Shown one piece after another: positions 1 through 5,823 of a stretch of DNA of 27,876 nucleotides. Numbering within the stretch: the stretch's first letter is position 1; every line of letters begins with the position of its first letter. This stretch comes from a virus. The notes beneath the pieces are model-generated. The model was not told the DNA's origin. It saw nothing but the letters and a program-made list of their open reading frames with translations, and searched no databases. The DNA is taken from positions 1 to 27,876 of IMG/VR virus record IMGVR_UViG_3300031251_000088; one strand, given 5' to 3'. The position numbers were made by a program, and so were the translations under genes.

Positions 1-252
1 GTCGACCTCCTGAGCCATCCGGAAGGCATGTCGCATCACCATCGCCGGGTGAGGGCCATCCACAAAGAGGGAACCCATGGCCTGACGGAAGATGGCGCCG
101 CGATCGGGTTCCGGTTCGCCCTCCTGCTCCTCAAGAATGTCCCGTGGCGTGCGCGCATCGTACACTTGCGGCCCGTCGACGGTCCAGATGGCGCCACGTG
201 GCGCCGGGTGGGCAGATCCCAGGGCGAAGTGATCCGAGCGCGGCTTCGTCAT
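1..252 (-). CDS. Hypothetical protein, C-terminus cut by window edge
   Basis: The leftward frame opens at ATG 252-250 and stays open to the window edge, giving 84 codons of a longer protein. Its start shares one base with the stop of the transglycosylase gene (TGATG), which points to translational coupling in one operon. The visible part is polar and acidic in the middle (EEQEGEPEPDRG) and ends in a Met-rich helix-like stretch (HPAMVMRHAFRMAQEVD). I do not recognise the family. It lies on the far side of the attachment site from the integrase, so it may be host, neighbouring-element or other-arm phage DNA. Confidence 0.6.
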   Translation of the reverse strand, partial: MTKPRSDHFALGSAHPAPRGAIWTVDGPQVYDARTPRDILEEQEGEPEPDRGAIFRQAMGSLFVDGPHPAMVMRHAFRMAQEVD

Positions 253-734
253 CAGCGAAGCCCTTTCGCTTGCCTGGCGTGAAGAAAATCGACGTAGAGG
301 TTGGCCACTCGTTGCGAGGAATCGACCCGACGGGAGCCTCGGGCATTGTCTGCCCCGAACCTCCAGCCGGCAGCAAGGACCTCGGGGCTGTCGCCGAATC
401 CACGAGCCACGAGCTCCCGGCGCAGCCAGGCCAAATGCTCGCGCGCGACCTGACGTGACAAAAGTCGATCGCGCCCGGCGAAGATGAACGGCACACGGGT
501 ATACTGCGACCACGTGGCGGCCATGAACTGATACTCCGTGCGCTCACCGGCGGCACCGATTGCAAGTGGGTTGTTGGCACTCTCCACCTGGGCAATCGCA
601 TCGAGCAGAATCTCGTCCCGATACCCGGGCGCCTCTGCCTCTTCCTTCTTGCGCAATGGCGCAGCCGCCGCCTCGACGGCCGCCAGTACGAAAACGGCGC
701 AGCAAATCATGAAGCCGAGGGCGATGCTCTTCAT
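252..734 (-). CDS. Secreted lytic transglycosylase / lysozyme-fold protein
   Basis: 160 aa. Residues 1-24 form a signal peptide (MKSIALGF, then a hydrophobic run ending in AAAA), so the product is probably periplasmic. The mature part begins with DEILLDAIAQVESANNPLAIG, the helix carrying the catalytic Glu of SLT-type transglycosylases. It is followed by GERTEYQFMAATWSQYT, which matches the usual G-x-x-Q-F/I-M-x-x-T-W strand and helix. Such enzymes cleave the glycan of peptidoglycan. They serve in cell-wall turnover, in conjugation (VirB1-like) or as phage lysins. The start at 734 is chosen because AAAGGAG precedes it by 7 nt; its ATG overlaps the previous stop as ATGA. An in-frame start at 758 lacks this support. 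The role is uncertain because it lies across the attachment site. Confidence 0.72.
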   Translation of the reverse strand: MKSIALGFMICCAVFVLAAVEAAAAPLRKKEEAEAPGYRDEILLDAIAQVESANNPLAIGAAGERTEYQFMAATWSQYTRVPFIFAGRDRLLSRQVAREHLAWLRRELVARGFGDSPEVLAAGWRFGADNARGSRRVDSSQRVANLYVDFLHARQAKGLR

Positions 735-1234
735 GCGAGAGCTCCTTTCCGATACCAAGGGTCCGACGCAGGCGCGGCGGTTGTCCGGAGCGACTCTAAT
801 CCCTCTGCCGTTGCCGTGCCGCCGCGCCCCGTGGAAATTAGATCCCGCAACTTGGCCGCCGCAGTGCCCGCGCCCAACTCCTCGAGCTCGCGCGCGAGCT
901 CGGGCAACGCGGCCTCAGCGTAGCACGTGCGGCCCGCGCTCAGGATCCAGTGGCCAGGGCACCCCCAGTGGTTCGGCCGGAAACGGAAGTGCAGCTCGTG
1001 CGCATCGATGCCGCAGATCCCCGCGATGTAATCGAGGAAGAGATAGGTCTTCCCGGTCTTGAGGTAATCGATACGGACAGCCGAGCCCATGGGCGTGCTC
1101 GCCGCGGCAGCCTCACGGCGTGGCGCAGCCCGGCTGGGCTCTTCGCCCCGGTCCGCATCGAAGACATGCGCGCCACCGTTCGGCGCAAATGAGTCGGGAG
1201 TGATATCCCGAACGGCCTGCCAGAGACGCTTCAT
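731..1234 (-). CDS. Hypothetical protein, first gene of the left operon
   Basis: 167 aa, ATG start with GGGAGG 6 nt upstream. The N-terminal 50 residues are Ala/Arg/Glu-rich and look disordered. A compact central part follows (RIDYLKTGKTYLFLDYIAGICGI, then HELHFRFRPNHWGCPGHW), rich in aromatic residues, His and two Cys (C-x-x-G-H-W), which could be a small metal or redox site. The C-terminus is again Ala-rich. The stop overlaps the transglycosylase start by four bases. I do not recognise the family. As the gene nearest the attachment site but pointing away from it, it marks the start of a separate transcription unit. Confidence 0.6.
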   Translation of the reverse strand: MKRLWQAVRDITPDSFAPNGGAHVFDADRGEEPSRAAPRREAAAASTPMGSAVRIDYLKTGKTYLFLDYIAGICGIDAHELHFRFRPNHWGCPGHWILSAGRTCYAEAALPELARELEELGAGTAAAKLRDLISTGRGGTATAEGLESLRTTAAPASDPWYRKGALA

Positions 1235-1266
1235 GCGACCCTCCCGGGGCCATGAAGGCCCTCATT

Positions 1267-1285
1267 TTGGTGCCGGCTTGGTGCC
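1267..1285. repeat. Paired direct repeat TTGGTGCC, left of attachment core
   Basis: TTGGTGCC occurs at 1267-1274 and 1278-1285, 11 bp apart, just left of the tRNA fragment. The same octamer is paired again at 1408-1425 on the integrase side. Candidate integrase arm-type sites; this is inference from spacing and position. Confidence 0.5.
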
Positions 1286-1302
1286 GCGCTACCGTCTGAG
1301 AG

Positions 1303-1330
1303 TGGTGGCAAGTCCCGGAATCGAACCGGG
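1303..1330 (-). other. Attachment-site core: 3' end of a tRNA gene
   Basis: Read on the minus strand, this is a textbook tRNA 3' end: T-stem CCCGG, T-loop TTCGATT, T-stem CCGGG, acceptor strand ACTTGCC, discriminator A and CCA. The matching 5' acceptor strand (GGCAAGT) and the D and anticodon arms are absent in the preceding 90 bases, so this is only a fragment. A tRNA 3' end next to an integrase gene is the usual integration target. In a prophage this would be the displaced 3' end at the integrase-side junction, with the intact tRNA beyond the right edge. In free phage DNA it would be attP. Confidence 0.8.
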
Positions 1331-1344
1331 GAGTATAGGGGTGC

Positions 1345-1365
1345 CTGTGCAAACCCTGCGCAAAC
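1345..1365. repeat. Paired direct repeat CTGYGCAAAC
   Basis: CTGTGCAAAC at 1345-1354 and CTGCGCAAAC at 1356-1365, 11 bp apart (about one helical turn), between the attachment core and the integrase. Candidate protein-binding sites in the attachment region. Confidence 0.5.
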
Positions 1366-1367
1366 AG

Positions 1368-1396
1368 TTGCATTCAGCAGGAAAGGGCTTGCATTC
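1368..1396. repeat. Paired direct repeat TTGCATTC
   Basis: TTGCATTC occurs at 1368-1375 and 1389-1396, 21 bp apart (two helical turns). Helical phasing on one DNA face fits an intasome or excisionase binding array. Confidence 0.5.
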
Positions 1397-1407
1397 GATA
1401 TGCATGC

Positions 1408-1425
1408 TTGGTGCCACTTGGTGCC
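1408..1425. repeat. Paired direct repeat TTGGTGCC at integrase start
   Basis: TTGGTGCC at 1408-1415 and 1418-1425, 10 bp apart, running directly into the integrase ATG at 1426. It is the same octamer as at 1267-1285. Integrase bound here would also cover its own translation start, so autoregulation is possible. Confidence 0.5.
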
Positions 1426-2520
1426 ATGAGAAGAGGCTACTCGGTGTTCCAGCGCCCAGGGCGACCGGTGTGGTACGTTAAATACCTGTCCGTCGAGACG
1501 CTGGACTGGAAATCCGAAGCCACGTCCCACCGCTTGGACGATCCGGCGGGCAAACGAAAGGCCGTGCACTACGGCGAGGTGAAGGCCGCGGAGTTCGCCA
1601 AAATGGGCTCCGTGCGCCGGCAGGAGGCCTGGTCCGCGTGGGTGCTGCCGTTCCTGAAGGGCCGGGGCAGCGATCCTTTGACCGTGACGAGCTACAAGGC
1701 CGCGTGGAGCTTCCTCAGCACGTTTCTGCTCGAAAGGCGCGTCATGTCCCCCGCGCAGCTCACCTACAGCCACGGGAAGGAGTTCCTCGCCTGGCGCATG
1801 AAGGTGAAGCGCCACTGCGGCAAAACGGTCAGCAAGAACACTGCGATCGGCAACCTGAAGGTGCTGAGCCTGATCATGGGCGAGGCGGTGAAACGCGGTT
1901 TCGCCCTGATGAACCCCGTCCTGCGGATGGGCATCCGGCGCGACCCGCCGAAAGAGAAGGTAGAGCTGACGCAGGCGGAGGTGGCGACAATCCGCGCCGC
2001 GGTAGTCGAGCTCGAGGCGGAAAGGCCGATCACTGAGCGCTGGATGACCGTCTCCTTCGAGATTGCCTACTACCAGGGCTGTCGGCTGAGCGAGACCCGG
2101 GTGGCCATGACCGACGTGGATGAGGCCCGGGGCGAGATCCGCTTCTTCACCAAGGGCCGGGGCGATGGGCGCCGGGAACACCTGACTGCGCTTCATCCCG
2201 CCCTGGTGCCGCTGATCAAGCAGCTGCGCGCCGCCGGTGCCACGCACACCTGCACCCTGCCGCGCATGGCGGCGAAGGAATGGTGGGCATTGCGCCAGAA
2301 GCTGAAGTTGGGGCATACGTGCTTTCATTCGACGCGGGTGGGGGTGATCAGCGAGATGGCGCGCAAAGGGGTTCCGGAGCAGCAGGCGATGCGGTATGTG
2401 AACCACTCGTCGGTTTCGGTGCATCGGATTTACCAGAAGCTGAACGTCCGCGACCTGCAGGCGTGCGTGACGGCCCTGAATTTTTCGCCGGGGAGCGCGA
2501 CCACTGGTGGGAAGGAATGA
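1426..2520 (+). CDS. int: Tyrosine-recombinase integrase
   Basis: 364 aa site-specific recombinase that would integrate the phage at the tRNA 3' end beside it. Residues 1-60 form the small N-terminal arm-binding part and about 70-165 the core-binding SAM-like domain. The catalytic domain runs from about 178. All catalytic residues are visible: R220 (GCRLSETR), K243 (FFTKGRG), H301-x-x-R304 (FHSTR), H327 (VNHSS) and the nucleophile Y336 (RIYQKL). The ATG at 1426 is chosen over an in-frame TTG at 1408 because that TTG lies in the repeat pair and adds only six residues. No clear SD. Its 3' end overlaps a convergent small gene by 173 bp. Confidence 0.95.
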   Translation: MRRGYSVFQRPGRPVWYVKYLSVETLDWKSEATSHRLDDPAGKRKAVHYGEVKAAEFAKMGSVRRQEAWSAWVLPFLKGRGSDPLTVTSYKAAWSFLSTFLLERRVMSPAQLTYSHGKEFLAWRMKVKRHCGKTVSKNTAIGNLKVLSLIMGEAVKRGFALMNPVLRMGIRRDPPKEKVELTQAEVATIRAAVVELEAERPITERWMTVSFEIAYYQGCRLSETRVAMTDVDEARGEIRFFTKGRGDGRREHLTALHPALVPLIKQLRAAGATHTCTLPRMAAKEWWALRQKLKLGHTCFHSTRVGVISEMARKGVPEQQAMRYVNHSSVSVHRIYQKLNVRDLQACVTALNFSPGSATTGGKE

Positions 2521-2698
2521 AGTCCCGGTGGGCTAGCTTCCACTTGCGCAGATCTGACGCATAGCCACCGCTGCGGCCGATGAAGGGGCAGTCAGCCTGG
2601 GCGCGGGAGAATTTATGGATGCTCTTCAGCTCGTAGACGCTGACGCCCGTCGCATCGGCGAGGGCGGTGTAGCTGGTGCAGAAGAGTTCGGTGGGCAT
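2348..2698 (-). CDS. Small HTH-like protein, possible excisionase or regulator
   Basis: 116 aa, convergent with and overlapping the integrase 3' end. Only the first 66 residues look like a natural protein: SYTALADATGVSVYELKSIHKF resembles a helix-turn-helix, followed by a basic segment (SDLRKWKLAHRDF). The remaining 50 residues are Ser/Pro/Ala-rich and antisense to the integrase, so the tail may carry little function. A small DNA-binding protein transcribed against int and next to the attachment site suits an excisionase or directionality factor, but other regulators are possible. No SD is seen; the start is set by where protein-like sequence begins and by the direct repeats directly upstream. 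Confidence 0.5.
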   Translation of the reverse strand: MPTELFCTSYTALADATGVSVYELKSIHKFSRAQADCPFIGRSGGYASDLRKWKLAHRDFIPSHQWSRSPAKNSGPSRTPAGRGRSASGKSDAPKPTSGSHTASPAAPEPLCAPSR

Positions 2699-2733
2699 GG
2701 ATCGGGGAAAATCTGATGGCTGGATCGGGGAAA
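2698..2733. repeat. Direct repeat in promoter region of the small HTH gene
   Basis: TGGATCGGGGAAA occurs exactly twice, at 2698-2710 and 2721-2733, 23 bp apart. The first copy touches the start codon of the leftward HTH gene. Such placement is typical of an operator for an autoregulator, or of excisionase binding sites. Confidence 0.5.
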
Positions 2734-2762
2734 CCCTGAGTGGGATGGGCAAAAAAAGGGGG

Positions 2763-3341
2763 CTAAGCGGCGACGAGAGCCAGGTAGTTGCGGAGGAGCT
2801 CGGCCTGGGGCGCCTTAAATTTGAGCAAAGTATGCGTGCGCGCACCGGCCTGATAGACGTCGGCCGTTGGCGAACGAAGCATGAGGCCTTCGCCGCCGGC
2901 TGCGGCGACGGCATCGAAGAAACCGCCGAGCTCATTGATGCTGGGAAGCACCTCGTGAGCGACGATCCTCAGCTGCGGAGTCTCGTCAAAATAACTACGG
3001 ACGCCCGCCATGCGGTGCAGCCATGTGCCGTTTTCGCCAGGAGAATCGAAAACATGGAACGCGGTGCGCGCGGTGAAGCGGCCGAACTTGGCGGCGACTA
3101 CGGCCTCGGAGAGTCGACCTCGGCCGGCCCAGATCTCACCATCGAGCGCGATCCGCTGGGGCAATGCGGCGATAAACTCGGCAGGAGCGTTGATCAGGTT
3201 GCCCGAGCGGGTCCAGAGCTGGCTGCCATCCCAGTAGGCGCGAACCCCGTCGAGCTTCTCAGTGATGAGCCAGTTGGCGACGTCGACGGCCGGCTGCCAG
3301 TCGCGCCCGTGCATCAGGAGGGATTCAATATCGGGCTTCAT
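2763..3341 (-). CDS. ATP-dependent DNA ligase adenylation domain without OB fold
   Basis: 192 aa nucleotidyltransferase domain that would bind ATP and form a lysyl-AMP intermediate. The motifs are in order: motif I EKLDGVRAYW with nucleophile K29; TRSGN at 45-49; LDGEIW at 67-71; FHVFD at 95-99; motif IV EGLMLR at 151-156; motif V LLKFK at 172-176. The protein ends 16 residues after motif V, whereas usual minimal ligases continue into an OB-fold domain of roughly 80-100 residues. TAG is a clean stop, and only about 60 bp precede the next gene, so no OB domain remains in any frame nearby. The ATG overlaps the previous stop (ATGA), placing it third in an operon after an RHH gene. It may be a partner-dependent ligase, an adenylated sensor or a decaying gene. 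Confidence 0.85.
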   Translation of the reverse strand: MKPDIESLLMHGRDWQPAVDVANWLITEKLDGVRAYWDGSQLWTRSGNLINAPAEFIAALPQRIALDGEIWAGRGRLSEAVVAAKFGRFTARTAFHVFDSPGENGTWLHRMAGVRSYFDETPQLRIVAHEVLPSINELGGFFDAVAAAGGEGLMLRSPTADVYQAGARTHTLLKFKAPQAELLRNYLALVAA

Positions 3342-3664
3342 GACAGATGGGCCCTTTCGCTGATCGCATGGTCCGCTCGCGCGCTGCGCTGGATAAACCG
3401 CCGAGCCTTGCGAAGAAGAGATAGTTCAGAACGCGTCACCTTTCCATCACGAGTAACTTGCTCGATGATCTGGGCGGCGGCGAGGTCGGCCTGCTCGGCG
3501 GAAAAGGCAGTCTCGGCCTGAGCGCGCTGCTCGCGGACAATATCATTGGCAATGGCGCGCGTGATGCGGAGATGAAACAGGGCACCGAACCAGCGCCGCG
3601 CACGGCAGGTAAGCGCAAACGTGGACAGCTGCCCACGGAGTTCGTTGATGGCGTTGGTGGGCAC
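3338..3664 (-). CDS. Hypothetical helical protein, 108 aa
   Basis: Probably all-helical. The N-terminal half is basic (LTCRARRWFGALFHLRITRAI), the middle is Ala/Gln/Glu-rich (EQRAQAETAFSAEQADLAAAQIIEQVTRDGKVTRSELSLLRKARRF) and looks able to form a coiled coil. GTG start with no SD, 6 nt after the RHH stop; its own stop overlaps the ligase start. I do not recognise the family. Its fixed place between the RHH protein and the ligase domain suggests a co-regulated accessory role. Confidence 0.6.
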   Translation of the reverse strand: MPTNAINELRGQLSTFALTCRARRWFGALFHLRITRAIANDIVREQRAQAETAFSAEQADLAAAQIIEQVTRDGKVTRSELSLLRKARRFIQRSARADHAISERAHLS

Positions 3665-3670
3665 GAGATT

Positions 3671-3922
3671 TTAGGCTGCGGACTTTTCCTTCCGGCGAAC
3701 GGCCGCGGCGAGGACGTTGGGGATATCTACTTTGGCGGCCTTGGCCTCGACCACGGCTTGGGCGATCTCCTCGTCAGCAGCGGGTTCACGGACCTTGAGA
3801 TATTCCTCGAGGGCAACCTCGCAGAGGTTGGAGAAATTCCGCTTGTCGGGCTCGGCATGGGCGAGCGCGCGGTCGTAAACATCCTTGCTGATGCTGATGG
3901 TTGTGCGGGCCGTCTCGCTCAT
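3671..3922 (-). CDS. Ribbon-helix-helix DNA-binding protein
   Basis: 83 aa. The first 45 residues fit an RHH (MetJ/Arc) fold: a short strand TTISISKDV that would enter the DNA major groove as a dimer, then two helices (YDRALAHAE and FSNLCEVALEEYLKVRE). The rest is Ala/Glu/Lys-rich. The gene is divergent from a second RHH gene only 12 bp away, and its own promoter contains a palindrome, so autorepression is likely. Similar proteins serve as antitoxins, plasmid copy-control proteins or phage repressors. No toxin is evident next door; the following genes are a small helical protein and a ligase domain. Confidence 0.82.
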   Translation of the reverse strand: MSETARTTISISKDVYDRALAHAEPDKRNFSNLCEVALEEYLKVREPAADEEIAQAVVEAKAAKVDIPNVLAAAVRRKEKSAA

Positions 3923-3924
3923 TG

Positions 3925-3953
3925 GTTATAGGGTATGATAACATCATACACAA
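3925..3953 (-). promoter_or_regulatory. Sigma-70-like promoter of the leftward RHH operon
   Basis: On the minus strand: TTGTGT (3953-3948) as -35, a 17-bp spacer and TATAAC (3930-3925) as -10. Both boxes are one or two bases from consensus. The expected start of transcription falls at or inside the ATG at 3922, so the message would be leaderless or have almost no leader. Confidence 0.55.
3933..3949. promoter_or_regulatory. Palindromic operator GTATGAT-AAC-ATCATAC
   Basis: Perfect 7-bp inverted repeat with a 3-bp centre. It fills the -35/-10 spacer of the leftward RHH promoter and covers the apparent start codon (3935) of the rightward RHH gene. One bound dimer could shut both directions. Confidence 0.65.
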
Positions 3954-4303
3954 AACGCAAGGACAATCTTGCGCGCATTTTCGGGGGCTGCTCCCTTTCC
4001 AGCGTGCCGCGCCCGAAGCCATTACCGGATCTCGTTCCAATCCGGACTACCATCAGTTTGCCGACGATACTCGATCTGCGGGTACGCGCGGAAGTCAAAC
4101 GCCGACAGGCTAGGGGCCTTAAAGCGGACTACTCGTCGGTGGTGGCCGCAGCCTTGGTGGAGCACCTAGACGCCTACCAGCAGCAGCTCGAGGAGGTCCC
4201 TCGCCTGGTTGCCGAGGAGCTCATGACAGATCTGGAGCGAGCAGACAGGGCGCGGCAGGCAAAGAAAGGTCAGGGGAATACCAGCCGCGCGCCGCACAAA
4301 TGA
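3935..4303 (+). CDS. Second ribbon-helix-helix-type protein
   Basis: 122 aa. Residues about 36-75 look like an RHH unit: strand RTTISLPTI, then LRVRAEVKRRQARGL and YSSVVAAALVEHLDAY. A charged helix (LEEVPRLVAEELMTDLERADRARQAKK) follows. The first 30 residues are poor in predicted structure, and the annotated ATG lies inside the operator palindrome, so the real start could be the GTG near 4000 (VPRPKPLP). Divergence from another RHH gene over a shared operator suggests cross-regulation. The 3' end overlaps a candidate leftward gene by 83 bp. Confidence 0.65.
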   Translation: MITSYTKRKDNLARIFGGCSLSSVPRPKPLPDLVPIRTTISLPTILDLRVRAEVKRRQARGLKADYSSVVAAALVEHLDAYQQQLEEVPRLVAEELMTDLERADRARQAKKGQGNTSRAPHK

Positions 4304-4436
4304 GCTCCCACTCCTCACGGGCAGCAGCGAGTTGGATCTCGGACATGTGGGCCATCAGGACGCGGGAGAATTCGCGACGAAGCTCGCGTTCCTGGATGAG
4401 TGTGAAGGTTATTTTGGGGATGTCGGGATGGGGCAC
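4221..4436 (-). CDS. Possible small regulatory protein (cro/cII position)
   Basis: Candidate of 71 aa using GTG at 4436; the frame is open to 4628, so the start is uncertain (another GTG at 4514, ATG at 4355). The central part is protein-like: TLIQERELRREFSRVLMAHM, then EIQLAAAREEWELICAARGW, two charged helices. It would be divergent from the XRE repressor gene with a palindrome between, the usual place of a Cro-like antagonist. No SD is seen and it overlaps the 3' end of the RHH gene by 83 bp, so it is tentative. Confidence 0.35.
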   Translation of the reverse strand: MPHPDIPKITFTLIQERELRREFSRVLMAHMSEIQLAAAREEWELICAARGWYSPDLSLPAAPCLLAPDLS

Positions 4437-4458
4437 ACACCAAATGGGTAGAAAATCT

Positions 4459-4472
4459 TGTGTTATAACACA
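4459..4472. promoter_or_regulatory. Palindromic operator TGTGTTATAACACA
   Basis: Perfect 14-bp palindrome 37 bp before the XRE repressor start, in an AT-rich intergenic stretch between it and the leftward candidate gene. This is the expected operator for the XRE protein; a TATAAC-type -10 may be embedded on the minus strand. Confidence 0.6.
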
Positions 4473-4508
4473 TGGGAGATTACGTAGGCGGATTGGTATG
4501 ATTTCAGT

Positions 4509-4739
4509 TTGCACCCATCCCCGAAGGAGCGACAGGTTGCGCTCGGTCTCGCGATCCGAAAAGTACGTAAGACTATGAATCTGACCCAGGTCGAGCTTGC
4601 CGACCTTTGCGAAATGGATTCCGCTCACATCAGCCGAATCGAAGGCGGGTACGTCAACCTCTCGCTCGATAACTTAGCACGTATCGCGAGTGCGTTGCGC
4701 CAGCAGCCGTCCTGGCTGCTCGACAAGGCGGGGATGTGA
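4509..4739 (+). CDS. XRE-family HTH repressor
   Basis: 76 aa single-domain Cro/C1-type regulator. The five-helix HTH spans about residues 12-70: LGLAIRKVRKTMNLTQVELADL, AHISRIEGGYVNLSLDNLARIASAL and PSWLL. It has no C-terminal dimerisation or RecA-cleavage domain, so control by classic LexA-like autocleavage is not expected. The start is TTG at 4509; no ATG is available before the HTH. Its stop overlaps the GTG of the following membrane-protein gene (ATGTGA), so the two are coupled. Likely the lysogeny repressor or an immunity regulator acting at the palindrome upstream. Confidence 0.88.
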   Translation: MHPSPKERQVALGLAIRKVRKTMNLTQVELADLCEMDSAHISRIEGGYVNLSLDNLARIASALRQQPSWLLDKAGM

Positions 4740-5164
4740 AGACCTTCCTCGCAACCTTTGCGGCGATCCTGTGCGCGGCGGCAGTGATCTGGACAGTATG
4801 GTCGGCCAAGACTGCTCGGGAAACGAGCAGGGCGATCCAGGAGCAGTCGTTTGCCGATACCGCCGCGCATGCCGAGAGGATGCGCATGCTTCAACTCGGA
4901 GACGACTCTTGGCATCCCGAGATGATCAAGCCGGAGGATCCTTTTGCAGGCGTCGCGGAGTGGGTCGACGTGCTGAGCGCCCGTGGGACACTCGAGCGGT
5001 TGAAGGGAGTTACAGAGCGAAGCTGGTCGATTCAGAACAGCGTCAGGGATTATCTGCGCCATCAGCGCGGCTTCGTCGACGACCACAAGAAATACTTTCC
5101 AGCTTGGGCTTCCGAAATGACGAAAACTCTCGATGCGATCGAGGCTGAGGCGGGAAAGAAATAG
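4736..5164 (+). CDS. Small membrane-anchored protein coupled to repressor
   Basis: 142 aa. Residues 1-24 form one hydrophobic segment (MKTFLATFAAILCAAAVIWTVW) with little after it to suggest cleavage, so the rest probably projects from the membrane as a helical domain (ETSRAIQEQSFADTAAHAERM, then MTKTLDAIEAEAGKK). The GTG start overlaps the repressor stop, so it should be made in the lysogen. A membrane protein made with the repressor is in the classic place for superinfection exclusion or another lysogenic-conversion function. I do not recognise the family. Confidence 0.65.
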   Translation: MKTFLATFAAILCAAAVIWTVWSAKTARETSRAIQEQSFADTAAHAERMRMLQLGDDSWHPEMIKPEDPFAGVAEWVDVLSARGTLERLKGVTERSWSIQNSVRDYLRHQRGFVDDHKKYFPAWASEMTKTLDAIEAEAGKK

Positions 5165-5194
5165 CCCTACTTCGCTCGTTGAGCTTCGAAGGGC
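5164..5194. repeat. Hairpin repeat copy A
   Basis: Ends are GCCCT and AGGGC; inner stem CTC-GTT-GAG lies between TTCG and CGAA. It sits between two convergent genes (stops at 5164 and 5203) and may also act as a weak bidirectional terminator. Related to copies at 6529, 17226, 17693 and 18262. Confidence 0.7.
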
Positions 5195-5202
5195 GCGGCC
5201 GC

Positions 5203-5823
5203 TCAGTGGTTCACCAGGAAGCGCTGGACTGTATCGAAGAAGGCGCCCTCGGCGGACGTCAGATAAAGGATGCAGCGGTAGGGCTGGGAGGGATTCAGGA
5301 ACACCGGCCGGCAGCCCTTTAGCGACCACCAGGTCACGGGGGAGCCATCGGAGGTGGTGAAGTTGAGGTAGATATTTTTGCAGGGCAGCGCGCTCTGATC
5401 GGAGTAGTCGTCCAGATCAACGTCGACCTGCTGGCCGTGCTTCACGATCACGCCGCTGAGCGTGATGCCATCGCAGCCGCCCTTCAGGGTGCAGATGTAG
5501 AGGCCGCCGCTGGACCAGGAATCGGAATGCACCGTGAGATTGGTGCTGCCGTTGTTGGCATCCACGCAGTCTTCGCCGCCGCCCTGGATGAGCTGGGCCG
5601 TAAGGTGAGCGTCGTGCGCATTGGAAAACTTCAGGGTGTCCTGCCAGGGAGCGAACGTGGCCGGGGGCACCAACTGGCCGAGATCCGCCGTGCCGACAGT
5701 CGTGCTGCCGTAGCTCAGGAAATTCTTATCGGGGGTGCTGTGGGCGCAGCCGCCGCAGAAGACGGCCGTGACGAGCGCCGCCAAGACGAACAGCAGCCGA
5801 AACGGATTCGGATGGGCGTTCAC
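5203..5823 (-). CDS. Predicted lipoprotein with beta-rich, Cys-rich body
   Basis: 206 aa, last gene of the late operon. The N-terminus has Arg then LLFVLAALVTAVFCGGC, a signal peptide with a lipobox-like FCGGC (Cys at the -3 position is unusual). The body is Asn/Ser/Thr/Gly-rich with alternating hydrophobics (STNLTVHSDSW, GLYICTLKGGCDGITLSGV, KNIYLNFTTSDGSPVTWW), suggesting a beta-helix or beta-sandwich with several Cys for disulfides. The GTG start overlaps the previous stop (GTGA). As a distal late or moron gene it may alter the host surface or exclude other phages, or act as an outer-membrane spanin. Family unknown. Confidence 0.65.
   Translation of the reverse strand: MNAHPNPFRLLFVLAALVTAVFCGGCAHSTPDKNFLSYGSTTVGTADLGQLVPPATFAPWQDTLKFSNAHDAHLTAQLIQGGGEDCVDANNGSTNLTVHSDSWSSGGLYICTLKGGCDGITLSGVIVKHGQQVDVDLDDYSDQSALPCKNIYLNFTTSDGSPVTWWSLKGCRPVFLNPSQPYRCILYLTSAEGAFFDTVQRFLVNH

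Noticed and set aside
1089-1481. Rightward frame containing SPGIEPGS
   Set aside because: This peptide is the usual false translation of a tRNA T-arm; the DNA is the attachment region and antisense of a leftward gene.
1231-2424. 397-aa leftward frame opposite the integrase
   Set aside because: His/Arg/Pro-rich antisense; integrase catalytic residues are intact on the plus strand.
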